From Scedosporium boydii (lineage: Eukaryota > Ascomycota > Sordariomycetes > Microascales > Microascaceae): a stretch of DNA of 64,000 bases. The stretch covers positions 62,001-126,000 of the forward strand of contig NJFT01000087.1 of assembly GCA_002221725.1 (NCBI GenBank), read 5' to 3'. The position numbers and the translations under genes are program-made. Positions 46,755 through 60,300 of this stretch are shown here, piece by piece. A model generated the notes under the pieces. It worked only from the letters and a program-made list of their open reading frames with translations. It was not told where the DNA came from and searched no databases. Within the stretch, counting starts at the first letter, position 1. Each line of letters starts with the position of its first letter.

Positions 46755-46945
46755 ATAACTCTAATAACCCCAGGGCAATGAGAGTATAGTCGTGGACAGT
46801 ATTGTGAAGATATACCGTTATTCTCCAGTTTCCCGATATAGCCTTAGATATAGCCCTGCTAGTTCCAACGTATTTTGAACTGATATATCTATACCAGTGC
46901 TGGGAGATTTTCGTCCCTGAGGTAGAAATCTCTCTATTATAGGAC
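46755..46945. other. Patch of near-normal composition inside RIP DNA
   Basis: About 190 bp with frequent CA, TG, CG and CC (for example TAGTCGTGGACAGTATTGTG) between TA-saturated flanks. It is not similar to the LTRs in this window and has no clear frame. It may be part of an LTR or an unduplicated insert. Confidence 0.35.
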
Positions 46946-48834
46946 TAATATTTTATTTTTTTATAGTATAATTTTCAAAAGCTTATTAATAGAGTTATAG
47001 TCTCTAAAGGCTTTATATACTAAGAGACAGGCGAGAAGGGAAAGCATAAGGTTAAAGTAGAGAATTCTAGGTTAATTATTTTTATTACTTTTATATAATA
47101 TATATTATAGTCTATAATACTAAGATTAGAGTAAAATCTTTAAATATAAACTTTACTTCTTACCTCTTATATAGTATATTAGTTATATTTTTAGTATTGT
47201 AAGTAAGCTAGATAGTAAATTCTAGTAGTCCTACTTTATTAATAAAAGTAATAAAGATAAAATCTTTATTAAAGTTAGTTAATACTAATATACTCTTTCT
47301 AAATAGACCTTTAAATAACTTACTTTAAAATAAAGGTCTCTACTTATACCTCTTTAATAGTTAAATTTAATATACTCTCTAATATAAGAAGAAGAATATA
47401 TATTTACTAAGAATAGACCCTAGATATTTATAATTATTTCTAGATACTTATATTTAATTTAATTCTCTATAAAAAGCTATCTTATATAATTTAGTAATAT
47501 AGTTTTTATTATAAATTTCTTAGGCTATTTAATCTTAAATATCTCTATTTCTTCTACTAATAGCTTATTAATAAACTATTAATAAAGTTAACTTCTACTT
47601 TACTAGATAAATAAGATATTAGGAATAGGATTTATATTTATACTACTAAATTTACTATTTCCTTTAATATTAAGTTTTTAGGATAGAGGTATTAAAAGGT
47701 AGCTATAAAGTTATTCTAGGTCTTTTATATAGTTTTTAAACTAGAGATATTAATACCTTTCTTATTATTAATTATGTATATTACTTTCTATATAATGTCT
47801 TTTAGAAATATAAGATTATATAGTAAAAGTTTTAGATCTTAAGAGTTTTCTTCCTTTTACTATACTTAAACTTATAAAGTAATAATATATACTAGTATAA
47901 TATAAATAGTAATAGAAATAATGATTAACTATTTAAAATATATTACTATCTTTAGAAATTCTAATATATTACCTAATATAAACTACTTAGGATAGTATAA
48001 TAAGGGCATTGTCTATAAAACTAGGCTTAACTGTAAATCTTTATACCTTATAGACTAGAATAGAGATAGTAGATATAATATTATTATTATTTCTAAGTCT
48101 AATAAAGCCTTTAATATTTAATATATATTCTATAACTAAATAATAAATATATTTAGTTTTAATACTAAGACTAAGATAGTATTATTTATATATATATAGG
48201 GCTAGGGAGTTAGTTACTATAACTTAGGTATAAGATTTTTAGATATTAAGTAGGTATTATTATAAGTTTTAAAATTAAAAATACTAATTATTCTAAAAGT
48301 AATAATAGTAGGGTAGACTATATATACTTAGAGAAAGATAATAAGATTATTAGTTAGCTTAATAAGTTAGGGGGGCTTTAATAAATAAATTAAATTAAGT
48401 TTAATATTAGTAAAGACTAGGCTAATTATTTTTAAGCTAATATAAATAATAAGCTATACTAATATAGTTATCTTAAGGCCTTAATATTTAAATACTTACT
48501 TCTAAGCTCCTATACTAAGTAGTAGTAAAGATAACTTTATATAGATTAATAAGTTTATAGATAATATTTAGTATAATATAGGCCTTATAAAAATTTCAGG
48601 TAGCTTATTTTAGTAGGATTATAAGAGGCTACTATATCTAGGTTTATTCTCTAGGCTAAACCTTTACTTCCTAAATTTAAGTAGAGTAGGCTAAGTAAAT
48701 ATAATAGAGGTTAATCTTAAAATAGCTCTTAGTTAGACTTAGTTTAATAGCTACTTATAAGGAGGAAATAATAGCCCTATTACTAATCTAGGTATTCTAT
48801 AGTTCTAAGCCCTAAGGCTACTAGCGATCGGTAA

Positions 48835-48855
48835 TAGTAGTAGTAGTAGTAGTAG
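48835..48855. repeat. TAG trinucleotide microsatellite
   Basis: Seven uninterrupted TAG units inside RIP DNA. Confidence 0.85.
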
Positions 48856-49628
48856 TAATCTATACTTATAACTAATACTTAACTACTACTTCTATAATAA
48901 TAAATTCTTCCTTCTACTATTTATAATTAGTAGCTAAATAAGTAATAAGCTATTTTATAATTCTATATAAGGTTATAGTATAATTATCTATAGTATAAAA
49001 CTATAGTTTAACTCTAAGGTCGTTTATAGCTTCTAGTTTACCTACTTAGATAATATATAGTCTCTAGTATAAGATATATAAAATCTTATAGGTTATAATA
49101 TAATTTCTTAAGATCTTTTTAAGGTAAAGATAGAAGAAATATAACTTATAGGCTCTTACTTCTAGCCTAGGCTAGGTTATATTTAAATAAAGTTAAATAA
49201 TAAGAGATTATTTAATAAAGATAGTAATATAAAAGCAAGATACTTATAATTATTATATATTATAACTTTTATATATAATAGCCTAGTTATTTAATATTAA
49301 GTAAACTTATACTTTATTAGTTATATAAATATTCCTCCTAGCTTTTATAAATTATATAAGGTTAATATACTAATAGCTTAGCTCTCTAAGACTAAGCTTA
49401 TAAATAGAAAAAGAATAGTTAATATAAACTATTAATAAAAATATTACTTCGATTTTATATTAAAATTAGAATTTACTCCTTATATATTATATAATAATTA
49501 ACTATAAAGTAATATAAATAATAATTATATAGAGGTACCTCTTATATTAAGTTTTCTAATTCTTAAACCCCTCCTGTATATAAAGTATTAACTTTTAATT
49601 ATATTATAATAATATTATTACTACCTCT

Positions 49629-50057
49629 TATCACGACCCGGCCGTAATTTAGGCCGCCCAGGGCGGCGAAGGATAGTAGAATTAGAACAAGGTCACGTGG
49701 TCGCTCCTTGGTAGTGCGACTAGGCGGTCATACTAGAAGCGACTAACTACATGTAAGGAAAGCGACTAAGTAGTTGCTAGGAAAGCGATTAAGTACTTAA
49801 AGAGCGACTATATACTAAAGATAGATAGAAGGAGTGTTTATATAAGGCTATAATATTTCCTATTAGTCTAGTTATCTTCTAAACTCTTTAATAGTTAATA
49901 TAAGTAATAACTATACCCTATACTTATATATATACTCTTAATACCTATTACTATAAATACTACTTAACTACCTTACTTATCCCTAAACAGGGCCCCCTAC
50001 TATCTCTATACTTACCTATTCTATTAACTAGCTAGAATTTAAAGTATTAGGATTATA
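49629..50057 (+). repeat. LTR family A, plus-strand 5' LTR
   Basis: 429 bp, start TATCACGACCCGGCC (from TGTCACG), end GATTATA. It matches 1443-1879, 51046-51477 and 61703-62133. The first 120 bp are GC-normal (GGCCGCCCAGGGCGGCGAAGG); the rest is RIP-mutated. It is followed by the same leader (ATATATTAACTACTCC) as the other 5' LTR. Confidence 0.78.
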
Positions 50058-51045
50058 ATATATTAACTACTCCTATTTAGTAAGTAACCCTATCTAGTAG
50101 TATATTAACTATAAAGTAATATGTTAACTACTAAGGAAAGTACTACCTTTATAGAAGATATAAAAAAGACCTATATAGCTCTTTAGAAGGAAAAGAACTA
50201 GCTTAAAGCTAAAAAGAAGCAACTTAAATATAAGCTATTTACTAGTAATAACTATTTAAGTAGTTAAAGGACTAGGTTACTTACCTCTAATATAAGATCC
50301 TAGCCCCTAAGCCCTATAATAAAAAGAAGGAAGTACTCTAAGGATTCTTAATATAGGCCTAAGCCTACCTCCTATACTATTACCTTAACCTTAATAAAGA
50401 AGAAGATTAAATGCTTACTATTACTATATTCCTTACTAGGGATATCCTAACCTAGTTTAAACCCTAGATAAAAGACTATTTAGAAAACTCCTTAAGTAAA
50501 AACTAGGATAAAGAAACCTAAAAGCTTTTTAGAAAATATAAGGACTTTAAATAAACTTTAAACGATACCTTTAATAACTTAGATAAAAAATAAGCTAATA
50601 AATAATAACTTAAGAACCTATAATAAAAGAAAGCTACTTCTTAGTATACTACTAAGTTTTAATAGGTAGCATCTTACCTTAATTAGGAAGATAAGCTCCT
50701 AATAGCCTAATTTTATACTAGACTTAAAGATAAAGTTAAAGATAAACTATATAAGATAGATTAACTAGGAGACTTATCTAAGTATATTACTATAGTAATA
50801 TATATTAATAACTAATAATATAAATAATATATAGAAAAACAAAGATAAGGGTAATTTTATATTAAGAAAAAGCCTACTTATAAAATTACTATATAGGGAA
50901 CCTATATAGAGCTTATAGAACTTAGTACTAGCACTATAAAGCATACTATCTTTAAAAAGCTTAAAGAAAAGATAGGAAAATACTATAAATATAGATACTA
51001 TAACTATTATATAAGAGAATACTAGATGAAGCACAAGCCTAATAT
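50058..51045 (+). pseudogene. RIP-degraded gag of gypsy family A, truncated
   Basis: Plus-strand gag downstream of the LTR at 49629. It includes a Lys-rich coiled segment (about 50.16-50.24 kb), a retrotransposon-gag-like helical region, and near 50980-51030 a remnant of the CCHC zinc knuckle in which each Cys has become Tyr (YYKYRYYNYY...), as TGT-to-TAT changes would give. The gene is cut at 51046 by an LTR of the same family in the opposite orientation. Confidence 0.6.
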
Positions 51046-51477
51046 TATAATCCTAACACTTCGGGTTTTAGCTAATTAATAAAATAGGTAAGTACTAAGA
51101 TAGTAGGGGCCCTATTTAGGAATAAGTAAAGTAGTTAAGTAATATTTATAATAATAAATATCAAAAGTATATATATAAGTATAAAATATAGTTATTACTT
51201 ATATTAATTATTAAAGAGTCTAAAAAATAACTAGACTAGTAGAAAATATTATAGCCTTATATAAGTACTCTTTCTATCTATTTTTAATATATAATTACTT
51301 TTTAAATATCTACCTAATTACTTTCCTAATAACTACTTAATTACTCTCCTTATATATAGTTAGTTACTTCTAGTATAACTACTTAGTTATACTACTAAGA
51401 AGTAACTACATAACCTTATTCTAATTCTACTATCCTTCGCCACCCTAGGTAGCCTAAATTACAACTAGGTTATAATA
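51046..51477 (-). repeat. LTR family A, minus-strand 3' LTR
   Basis: 432 bp, inverted relative to 49629-50057 and parallel to 61703-62133. On its right lies a minus-strand polypurine tract (rc of about 51478-51495) and the 3' part of pol, so this is the 3' LTR of a leftward-reading element. Confidence 0.75.
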
Positions 51478-54400
51478 TAATTTCCCCTCTTCCTTAATCT
51501 TTATCTCTAAAAACCTATTAGTTCTCTCCTCTTTTTTTTAGTAAGTCTTTATACTATTATCTCCTTTTTATTATACTAACTTATATTTCTAAATCTTATT
51601 TTTGAATAATTTCCTTTAAAATAAACTATAAGTATTTTATTTAAGTAGTAGATAATATCCTTTCTTATTAATATCCTTTTAAGATATTAAAGTATACTAC
51701 TTACTTTAATTCCTATACCCTTTATAAATATATTATATAAAAAAAATAGTTTTATTATAACTATTATATCCTTCTTTATTATACTAATTATAATATTAAG
51801 AGAATTATAGATTTTACCTATTAGTCCTCTTTTCTTCTAGCTACTTTCTTTCTTACTAATATACTTCTTAGTTAACTACTTAAAATAAAAGTAGTTCTAT
51901 ATTATAAAAGAAGAATAAGAGGTAGAGGTAGTACTTTAGGCTACCTTATCTTATATTACGAAAATTTACTAGGAGAAGGAGCTTTATAAAAAGAAAATAT
52001 TAGAGATTATTAGGCTAGGGATAGAGTAGGTAGCTAAGGAGGATACTATAGAGAGTACTACTACCTCTATCCCTAGTTTAGAGATTAATTAGAGTTTATT
52101 AATAGATCTAATACTATTAGATCTTTTAGTTTTATTAAGTTTCTCTAGTAATGGTCTATAAGGAGTTATAGGCTTTCTATTAAGTATTTAATAGCTTTCT
52201 AAATATTATTACTTTCTTTATAGTTTTTCTATTTAACTAAATATTTAATAATATCTTTATTATTTTATAAGTTAGTAATTCTTTTTACTTTAAAGATTTC
52301 TTATTCTTTAATTTTAAATTAAACTAATTTCCCTAATAATATATTTTTATAAGCTAGTTTAAGTAGTACTATATAGAATACTAAATAGTTATCTATACCT
52401 TCTAGTAATTCTAGCTTATAGTTAACTTCTAAAATTTTCCTTTTAACTAAGAAGAGTCCTAATTTCTAATAATTAAGTTTATTACTTAATCTTATTATTT
52501 TAATTTAAAGGTCCTTAGTCCCTAGTTTCTTTTATAATAACTAGACCTTATTTTCCCTCTTAAAAATTAGTCTCTTAAGCTACTTATTATTAGTATAGTA
52601 CTTTATTTTCTACTAAATAAACTATAGTTCTTCTTTTAACTATCTATATAATTCCTTTATTTTATCTATTATAAGGATTACTTATTTTACTTATATTTTT
52701 ATACCTATAAGCTTAAATCCTATCTATAGTTTAATATTATAATTAGTATAGAATAGTAATATTTTAAAGCTTTCTAATATATTAATATTATAAGCTTTCT
52801 AGGCTAGAGGTAGTAGTAATACCTAGTTATCTTACCCTTAGTTAATATAGTACTATAAGTATATTTTAAGTATCTAGTTTATCTATTCTATTTACTTTTA
52901 TATTTCTAGATAATAGATAGTAGATAACTTATAGTTAATTCCTATTCTATCTAATAGGCTCTACTAGAAGTAAGAGTATAAGGTATAAGTAAGAGTATAC
53001 TATAGTACGGGACTTGCCGTCAGATGACTCAGCTGCGGAACCTGGTCGGAGCACGGTCGGAGACAAAAGAGGTTCCCGGACCGTAGAAGTCAGATAAGAG
53101 GGCAAGTTAAAGTTTTGATCATCAATTAAGTTTTAGTTGAGCATATACTTCTTAGTGACACTGGTCTTTCCTCGAGCTATATACAGTATATCCTTACAAG
53201 GAGATAAATACTTTACCTCTATCTAAGTTAATATTTTCTAATAGGTTATAGTTTACTACTATAGTTTATAGGAATAGCTTTATAAATTATAGTACTTTTA
53301 TAGATTTATTATAAAGTATAAAGTAGGTATACTTTATTAGCTTATTAATTACTACTATAATACTATTATATTTAACTCCTATAGCTAGATCTTTTAACTT
53401 TAATAATTTAATAATAAAATTAATAATAATCTTCTACTATAGTATTTTTAGTACTAGTATAGGCTATAGTTACCTATAAGGCTTATAAAGTTAGTTTTTA
53501 TTTTTTCTATACTAAGGGTATCTAGTTATAACCTTAGTAGTTACTTTTTTAAAATATAGGATATAATATCTCTTTAATACCTTCTTTATAGTTTTTATAA
53601 TTCCTAAGTACTTATTATATAGTACTTTATAGATTGCTTAGATAAACTTTTCTATTAGGTTTAAGGGCACTGTTGTTTATATTTGCTCTTAGGTTTCTAT
53701 TTAGTCTTATAACTTAAGGTTTATATAATAGTTCCTAATTTCTTTTATAATTAAGTTAATCTATTATATTTAGTAGCTTATAGCTAGCTATTATAAGTTT
53801 CCTTCCTTATTATAGTAAAGGAGGGTATTTATTTCTCTTAGTACTTTTTAAAAGTAGTCTAGCCTCCTATTAAGAATATCTACTCTTCTATTTTCTTTCC
53901 CTTTAATATATATAATTCTAAAATTATACTTAGATAGTTCTTTTACCTATTATACTTATTATCGATTAAGTTCCTTTATTATAGTAAACTCTATAAGGTT
54001 CTTACAGTTAAAATATATTATAATTAGGTATTTAGCTTTAGTAAGGTAGTATCTTTATTTTTTAAATACTTTAATAATAGTTATTAGTTCCTTATTAGGA
54101 ATAGTATAGTATAGTTTAAGTCTACTAAGTTTCTTTAATATAAATACTACTAGGTAGATTATACTATTCTTATTTTATTATCTTAATTATATACTTAGTC
54201 TATAATCTAATATATCTATTTCTATTTTAAAGGGTTTTAAGAGGTCTACCTAGTAGAATATAAGTTATTTATATATTAATTACTTAGCTTTTTAGAATAC
54301 TTCCTATTCTTCTAGTCCCTACTAGAATAGTTTATCTTTCTTAGTAAGTTCTATAAGAGCTTATATATAAGTACTATAGCCTTCTAGGAATTTCCTATAG

Positions 54401-54514
54401 AAGTTAAAAAATCTAAAAAATCTTTTAACTTCTATAATATTAGTTAGTACTAGCTATTTTAAAATAGCTCCAACCTTTAGTTCTTATATCTAGATTTTTC
54501 TAGGCTAGATTATA
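51478..54514 (-). pseudogene. RIP-degraded pol (integrase, RNase H, part of RT) of gypsy family A
   Basis: Minus-strand pol, reading leftward into the LTR at 51046. Near its right end (54330-54514) it reads KVGAILK, TNIIEVKRFFRFFNFYRKF and EGYS, the conserved stretch after the RT core. The sequence parallels 62134-64000. It contains the family C solo LTR (52977-53198). The RT frame is cut at a TA (54515-54516) by the Tc1/mariner-bounded insert and resumes at 61369. Confidence 0.65.
52977..53198 (+). repeat. Solo LTR (family C), second copy
   Basis: 222 bp, same ends (TATAAGGTATA, TATATCCTTACA) and core as 9288-9511. The flanks AAGAG (52972-52976) and AGGAG (53199-53203) are a duplication with one G/A difference that RIP would explain. 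It is inserted in gypsy A pol. Confidence 0.8.
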
Positions 54515-54516
54515 TA

Positions 54517-54607
54517 TAGTAAAAGATAAAATAGGTGTCGCTTTTTTTTAGAGTTAACTTTTTTAGTACTGCGAGGTAGAGCTATTTCCTAAATCCTGGA
54601 TGTAGGT
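54517..54607 (+). repeat. Left terminal inverted repeat of the Tc1-bounded insertion
   Basis: Pairs with 61276-61366; shared blocks include AGGTGTCGCT, GTTAACTTTTTTAGTA and TCCTGGATGTAG. The outermost bases TAGTAAAAG follow the TA target. Confidence 0.75.
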
Positions 54608-54752
54608 CACCTTGTACTAGAGAGGTACTAAGTGAACGAAACCTAACAAATTGTCCAAAAGTATTTTAAATCGTTTGCCCCCCCATTTTCCTTCCTCTCC
54701 ATCTTCATCTTCTTTTATCCCACTAGTAGTACGCTTTATATCAGTCGCAATC

Positions 54753-55730
54753 ATGGCGCCACCACTTGATCTAGCATAGCATCTCCTAATCAAAACCCTG
54801 CTTAAAAAAGGATTTAATACTAAGTTAATAGTTACAAAAGCGTCATGCAATATTCGCACTGTTTAGAGAATCTAAGAAAGACTACAGTGTAAGGTGCACT
54901 CCTGAAAAAAAGCTTGCCTTAGTCGCTGTAGCTGCATTATAGCACCTATGCAGGAAGCCCTCTATAATATACTAATTGAATGGCTAGGAATATATTAGTA
55001 CGAAATAGTAGACTTCTTCTATTATAAATTTGAGAAATAAGTATTAGAAAAAATAGTCAGCCAGACCCTTCGCTTAATTAGCTGGATGAGAAAAACGATC
55101 TATCGCATCATATAACAATAAGATGCTAACCTTCACGATCATTATCTACATAGGATATCATAGTATAAGTCCTACTAACTTATCTTTATTGATGAGTCTG
55201 GCTGTAATAGAAGAGCTAGGTACTAGTGATAGAGGTAGTCTCTAAAGGGGACCTACCTTATTAAGGTAATAAAGTTTAGTTATAGAAAAAGATAACACAT
55301 TCTTCTAGTATATATATAAGATAGTATCCTACTAAGGCGAGTATACTAGGGCTCAATAGACAGTAAATTGTTTAAGGACTTTATAGCCCAGCTACTACAT
55401 TACTGTAGCAGATATCTAGAGCTAAAATCTATAATTATAATAGATAATACTACTTAGTATTATTTAGAGAATATCTAGTAAATATACTAGGAGGTAGGAG
55501 TAGTTATAGAGTTCCTATTACTGTACTTACCTGACTTTAACCCTATTGAGGAGTACTTTGGGGTGTTAAAGTAATTTATTAAGAAAAAATGGTATGAGAA
55601 TAAAGATTTCATTGTAAGAGAGTTTTAGATGTTTCTGGAGTGGTGTGTCGATGTAGTGGGTGATAACGCGGACATGGCGGAGAGCTACTTTCGCTACGCG
55701 GGTATATATATTACGCCCATTCTAAAATAA
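54753..55730 (+). pseudogene. Tc1-type DD34E transposase, RIP-inactivated
   Basis: A single frame of 326 codons without indels, closed by TAA at 55728, but with about 20 internal TAG/TAA codons. The N-terminus MAPPLDLA...LLIKTLLKKGF and CNIRTV-stop-RI form the helix-turn-helix that binds the terminal repeats. The catalytic triad is visible: Asp in FIDESGCN (55191), Asp in IIIIDN (55443) and Glu in PDFNPIEEYF (55548), with 34 residues between the last two (DD34E, the Tc1 spacing). The C-terminus FLEWCVDVVGDNADMAESYF is typical of fungal members. The 5' flank (54608-54752) is GC-normal. Enzyme role: cut-and-paste transposition at TA sites. Inactive as it stands. Confidence 0.85.
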
Positions 55731-57009
55731 TATAGATACTTTAAAATAGATCTAAGATATAGAAATTCTCTCTCCTATACTTTAAAGGTCCTTTCCCTCT
55801 TGTAGGAATTTCTTGATGTTGCTTATAAATTGCAATATAATACCTGGTTTTACGCTACTTTTAACTATCAAATTTATAGTAATATTTAGGTACTGTAAAG
55901 TAGAATTTAGTTTAAGGAATTGATCTAATGTAAACTAATTTGTAAATTATAATGCCTCTCTCTATCTGTTGCTCTCGACTTGTTTTAGACTCTAGTTATA
56001 GTACTCCTCAAGTTTACCCTACCTATCCCTGTCTATATCTCGAAGGTCGATACTATAAGTCCTCTCGGCTATATAGTAGTAACTATACTAGGCTAAGATA
56101 TTTCTCTTCTGCTTCTAACTACTATCTAGAACCTCCTTTTTGATATTTGGTAGTATCTTAATTGTAATATCGACCTTATCTTCTATATCCCCTACTTATA
56201 TATTTCTTTAATATGATTGCTAATAGCCTCTAGATGTCTTAGTAGTAATCTATAGTAATTTCCCTATCTATCTAACTAGTAGTGTAGTCCTCCTTACTTA
56301 TAGGATTGGCGTTAGTAATAATAATACTTGTAGACCCTAGTCTAAAGACTAGCTATAGTATCTCTCTAGAGCCTCTAAGCTTTAGTTATACTTTTCTTTC
56401 CCTTCTTATTCTTTACTATTATAAAGTTACCTATAACTTATTTATAAATAAGCTTTATATTAAAGGTAATTTTTCTCTCCTTTATAAATAAGTTACTAAG
56501 ACCTTTAAGATAGTAATCTATAATATCCTAATCTATCTCCATTTTTAGGTATCGTTCTAATATACTATATTAGTAGCTTTTTTTAATAGATATCTTAATA
56601 ATTATTTCTTTATATATATAACTCTCTCCTAGGAATTTATTTTTATCTTTTAGTAAACTTTTAAGTTATACCTAGAACTTATCTTACTAGAAATTACCTA
56701 GAGCGAGGACGAGATTAAGGTAAGTGCCTAAACTAATATACCTAGCTCTAATATTCTTATACTAGGAGACCTTCTACTAAAAGTTATAAAAGATATATTC
56801 TAGAGTATTTTTATTATAATGCTTATCATGTTCCTAGTTATCTAGCTGGAGGAGCGGTAATAGGCTGTTACTATTTGGCTGATCGGGTTGTCTGGCGGCT
56901 GGGCTGGTAGCAAGCTAGACAGCTATACTACTACTAGAAGTTAGAATCTTAGGGGTTCTATAATTAAAATGATTATTATTAAATAAAGAAAAGTTAATAT
57001 TCTCTATAA
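55731..57009. other. Unassigned part of the insertion, left of the NLR gene
   Basis: 1.3 kb. Part is only moderately RIP-mutated and has Tyr/Ser/Leu-rich frames (55952-56143, 56306-56491) without motifs. A GC-normal patch lies at about 56830-56930. No second copy of the transposon end was found here, so the transposase has no nearby right end of its own. Confidence 0.4.
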
Positions 57010-57200
57010 TAATATACCTCGTAGTTAATAAATTTAAACTTTTAGGTATATATTATTAGTTTACTCGTCCTACCTACTAGGTATAGAAAGAGGACACGTG
57101 GCATTTTCTTTAACTATTTCTACGCGTTTCTAAGAGCTTCTATAGATCTATTATTTATTAATTATATAACTTGATTACTAATTAGTACTACTTACTAAGC
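57010..57200 (+). repeat. Inner inverted repeat, copy upstream of the NLR gene
   Basis: Matches the reverse complement of about 60855-61030. Shared blocks: AGGTATATATTATTAGTTTAC, TTTCTAAG-GCTTCTA-AGATC and TTAATTA-ATAAC-TGA, with C/T differences typical of RIP. It ends about 140 bp before the NLR start codon. Borders are approximate. Confidence 0.65.
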
Positions 57201-57342
57201 TATCTAATTGCGAGGCTAATTTTATCTTAGGAATATTGGTACTGGGAACGGACTATACTGTAATAGGTATTGCCCTTTTTAATAGACGCTTTGACTAGAG
57301 CTCGTTAGTGGTAAGGAGGTTGCGGCATCTGACTACCCTGTT

Positions 57343-60300
57343 ATGTCTTCTTCTAGTAAGAGAACCCGACACTAAACCATTCCTAGAGCGGACCATTTCC
57401 CTAAGCGACTAGTCATCTCTGTATAAAAGAATGCGACTCTTGATGCATGACGAGAATAGAGAGCTCCACTTAATAGGGGACCTATTTGACTACATCCCCC
57501 TATATATAATACTCTTATATACCTGGAGTTAAAATACGACCTAAGAGGTTACCTTCGAAGATATAAAAAAAGGTATAGGGAAAGATAAGGTAGGCTATAG
57601 TAAGATCGAATTCTATATAAAATAAGTAGAATAAGATAGGTTATAATACTTCTAAGTAGATACTTACTATATCGATAAGTTATCAAGCTATAAGCTCTAG
57701 GTATTAATAAATTCTATATTTTAATAGTATTATAATACTACTTAATATTATATATACTTATCTAATATCTTAAAAAATAATAATTAATCTGACTACTTAT
57801 AGAAAGTAGCTTTCTAAAATAGCTAATAGCTAACTAGGAGCTAGATAATCTAAGAGCTTCTTATTCTAGTATTAGTAAAGTTCTTCTTATAGGAGAGGAT
57901 ATAATTTAGTAATAAATAATCTCTTAAGTAGCTTATTTATAAATAAACTAGGATATTTATTTTAGTAATTTAAAAGGAAAAAGCCCTTTTTAAGTTTACA
58001 GTTAATAAGCAATTCTTATAAGCTAAGGTATATTATATTAAGCTTATAGAAGATAGGGTATACTATCTTTAAAGTATTTTTAGTATATTTATACTACTTC
58101 TCTATAGTAAGGGAAAAGATAATATACTATACTATCTTTAAAAAGAGATTAATAATACCCTAAAGTACTAAGGTTTATCCTTATACTTATACTCTTTAAA
58201 AATATAACCTACTAATAATAAATAAAATAGCTCTAGAAACTCTATACTTATCTATACCTAGATCGTAAAGACTAAAATCTACTATAAGCTAGAGAAATAT
58301 ATAAATAGTTTATAAACTATCCCCTCTTCTAAACTTAGCAGCGAAGTAGTATAGCTAGCTTACTCTAGGTATCTACTAACCCTAGATATAGGAAGTCGGT
58401 TCTAGCGAAGTACTTAGTAGATAAGGTAATACTAAGTACTATAATGAGAATGATATGCTACTTCTTCTTTAAGGAAGACTTTAAAGACTAGAGATCTTTA
58501 GTAACTATACTATACTTAATATTATATTAAATCTTTAACTAGTATCTAGCCTCTTTTTTAGCCTAGATCCTTAAGAAGTTTAAAGATAAAGGAGATAAAT
58601 TGCTAATATCTTTTAGTAATCTCTAGGATATTCTTATCTCTACTATAACTAGCTATAAGTATAGAGAGATTATCTATATCTTTAATACTCTAGATAAATA
58701 TAAGGCTCTAGAGTAAAATTAGGTAATTAATATTATTAGTAAGTTCTACTTAGATATAATAACTTATATTCTAGTAATAAAATTTATCTTAATTAGTTAG
58801 CCTTATTTAGATATTAAAGTAGGACTTTAAAAGTTAAAATATAAAATACCTATAATATACTTAAATAGAGAAAGCAAGGAGGAAGTAGGTAAAATTTCCT
58901 ATAAAATTAATATAGTTATTAAAAGTAGAATAATAGGAATAGATAGACTTAGTAAGAAGGAGTAGGCTATACTTAAGGAGGAGCTTACCTAGGTACTAAA
59001 CTATACTTACCTCTAGATATATCTTATCTTTAATAAGATTTAGAGAGCTATTCTCTTCTCTCTAATAAAAATTCAATTAGAGGTTTATAATATTCCCTAA
59101 ATAGTTAATAAGGTATATAAGAGGATCTTATTAAAAAGTTAAGATACTTACCTTACTAAAAGGCTTCTCTATATTATTATTACTATAGTAAGGCTACTTA
59201 CTTTATAGGAGATAGCTATTACTTTAATAATAGCTCCTATATATTATTTATTTAATAATCTAGAGCTAGTATTAGAGGTATAATTCTATAAAGATATTAG
59301 GAAGCTTTATAGACTTTTTATAGTAGTAGTTAATTTAAAAGTCTAGCTCCTCTATTAAATAGCCTGCGAATTTTTAGTCTACTAACTATTATTATAGTCC
59401 TTGCCCTCGCCTTTACCTAGTAGTATAGCTTTATAGTAGAAGTTTTTACTTTACCTAAAAGAATCTAATTATATCCTAGCTAAAATCTATCTACTATAGC
59501 TCTCCCTCTTAGATTTTAGCCTCTAAAGCCTTTAAGTAAGCCTAAAAAGGGAATAATATATTACTAAATATATACTTCTAGGGTATATAGCGTGTTTCTA
59601 GGCTAATTACTTTTATAATAGTAATTAGGAGAATTTAGATAGAATAGTAAAGAAGGCATTATCCTATTTTAATCTAAAATTACTAGCTTCTTTAACATAG
59701 TTTAAAATATATTAAACCCTTATAATAGAAGTAAGACTGCGGAGCTTTATGCTACTAGTGATTACGTACTATTTTAGGCTTAGCATTATAGTATAGCAGC
59801 TTCTCGAGGCCAGCGCCAATGTAAACGTGAAGGAGAACGATGGCAGGACGCCTCTTCACTACACTAGTAGGAACAGCCACGATGCTGTGGTGTAGCAGCT
59901 TCTCGAGGCCGGCGCCGATGCGAAGGCTAAGGCTAACTATAGCAGGACGCCCCTCCACCGGGCTTGTGAGAACGGCCACGATGCTGTAGTGCAGCAGCTT
60001 CTCGAGGCCGGCGCCGATGCTAACGCGAAGGCTAAGGATAACTATGGCAGGACGCCCCTCCACTGGGCTTCTGGGAACGGCCACGATGCTGTGGTGCAGC
60101 GGCTTCTTGAGGGTGGCGCCGATACAAATGCGAAGGCTAACGATGGCTGGATGCCCCTTCACTGGGCTGGTGAGAACGGCCACGATGCTGTGGTGCAGCA
60201 GCTTCTCGAGGCTGGTGCTGATGCGAATGCAGAGGCTAACTATGGCTGGACGCCCCTTCACTGGGCTTCTGGGAACGGCCATGATGCCGTGGTGCAGCGG

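Larger units (their letters stand above)
41887..49628. other. AT-rich RIP DNA, unassigned
   Basis: 7.7 kb of TA-saturated DNA. I see degraded coding traces on both strands but could not name them. One minus-strand trace is listed separately at 42990-43628. A patch of near-normal composition is at about 46755-46945. A TAG trinucleotide run is at 48835-48855. No LTR pair or transposase motif was recognised. Confidence 0.45.

Noticed and set aside
50774..51034. 86-codon minus-strand frame with hydrophobic composition
   Set aside because: Antisense of degraded gag; the hydrophobic look comes from TA-rich codons (Ile, Tyr, Leu, Phe).
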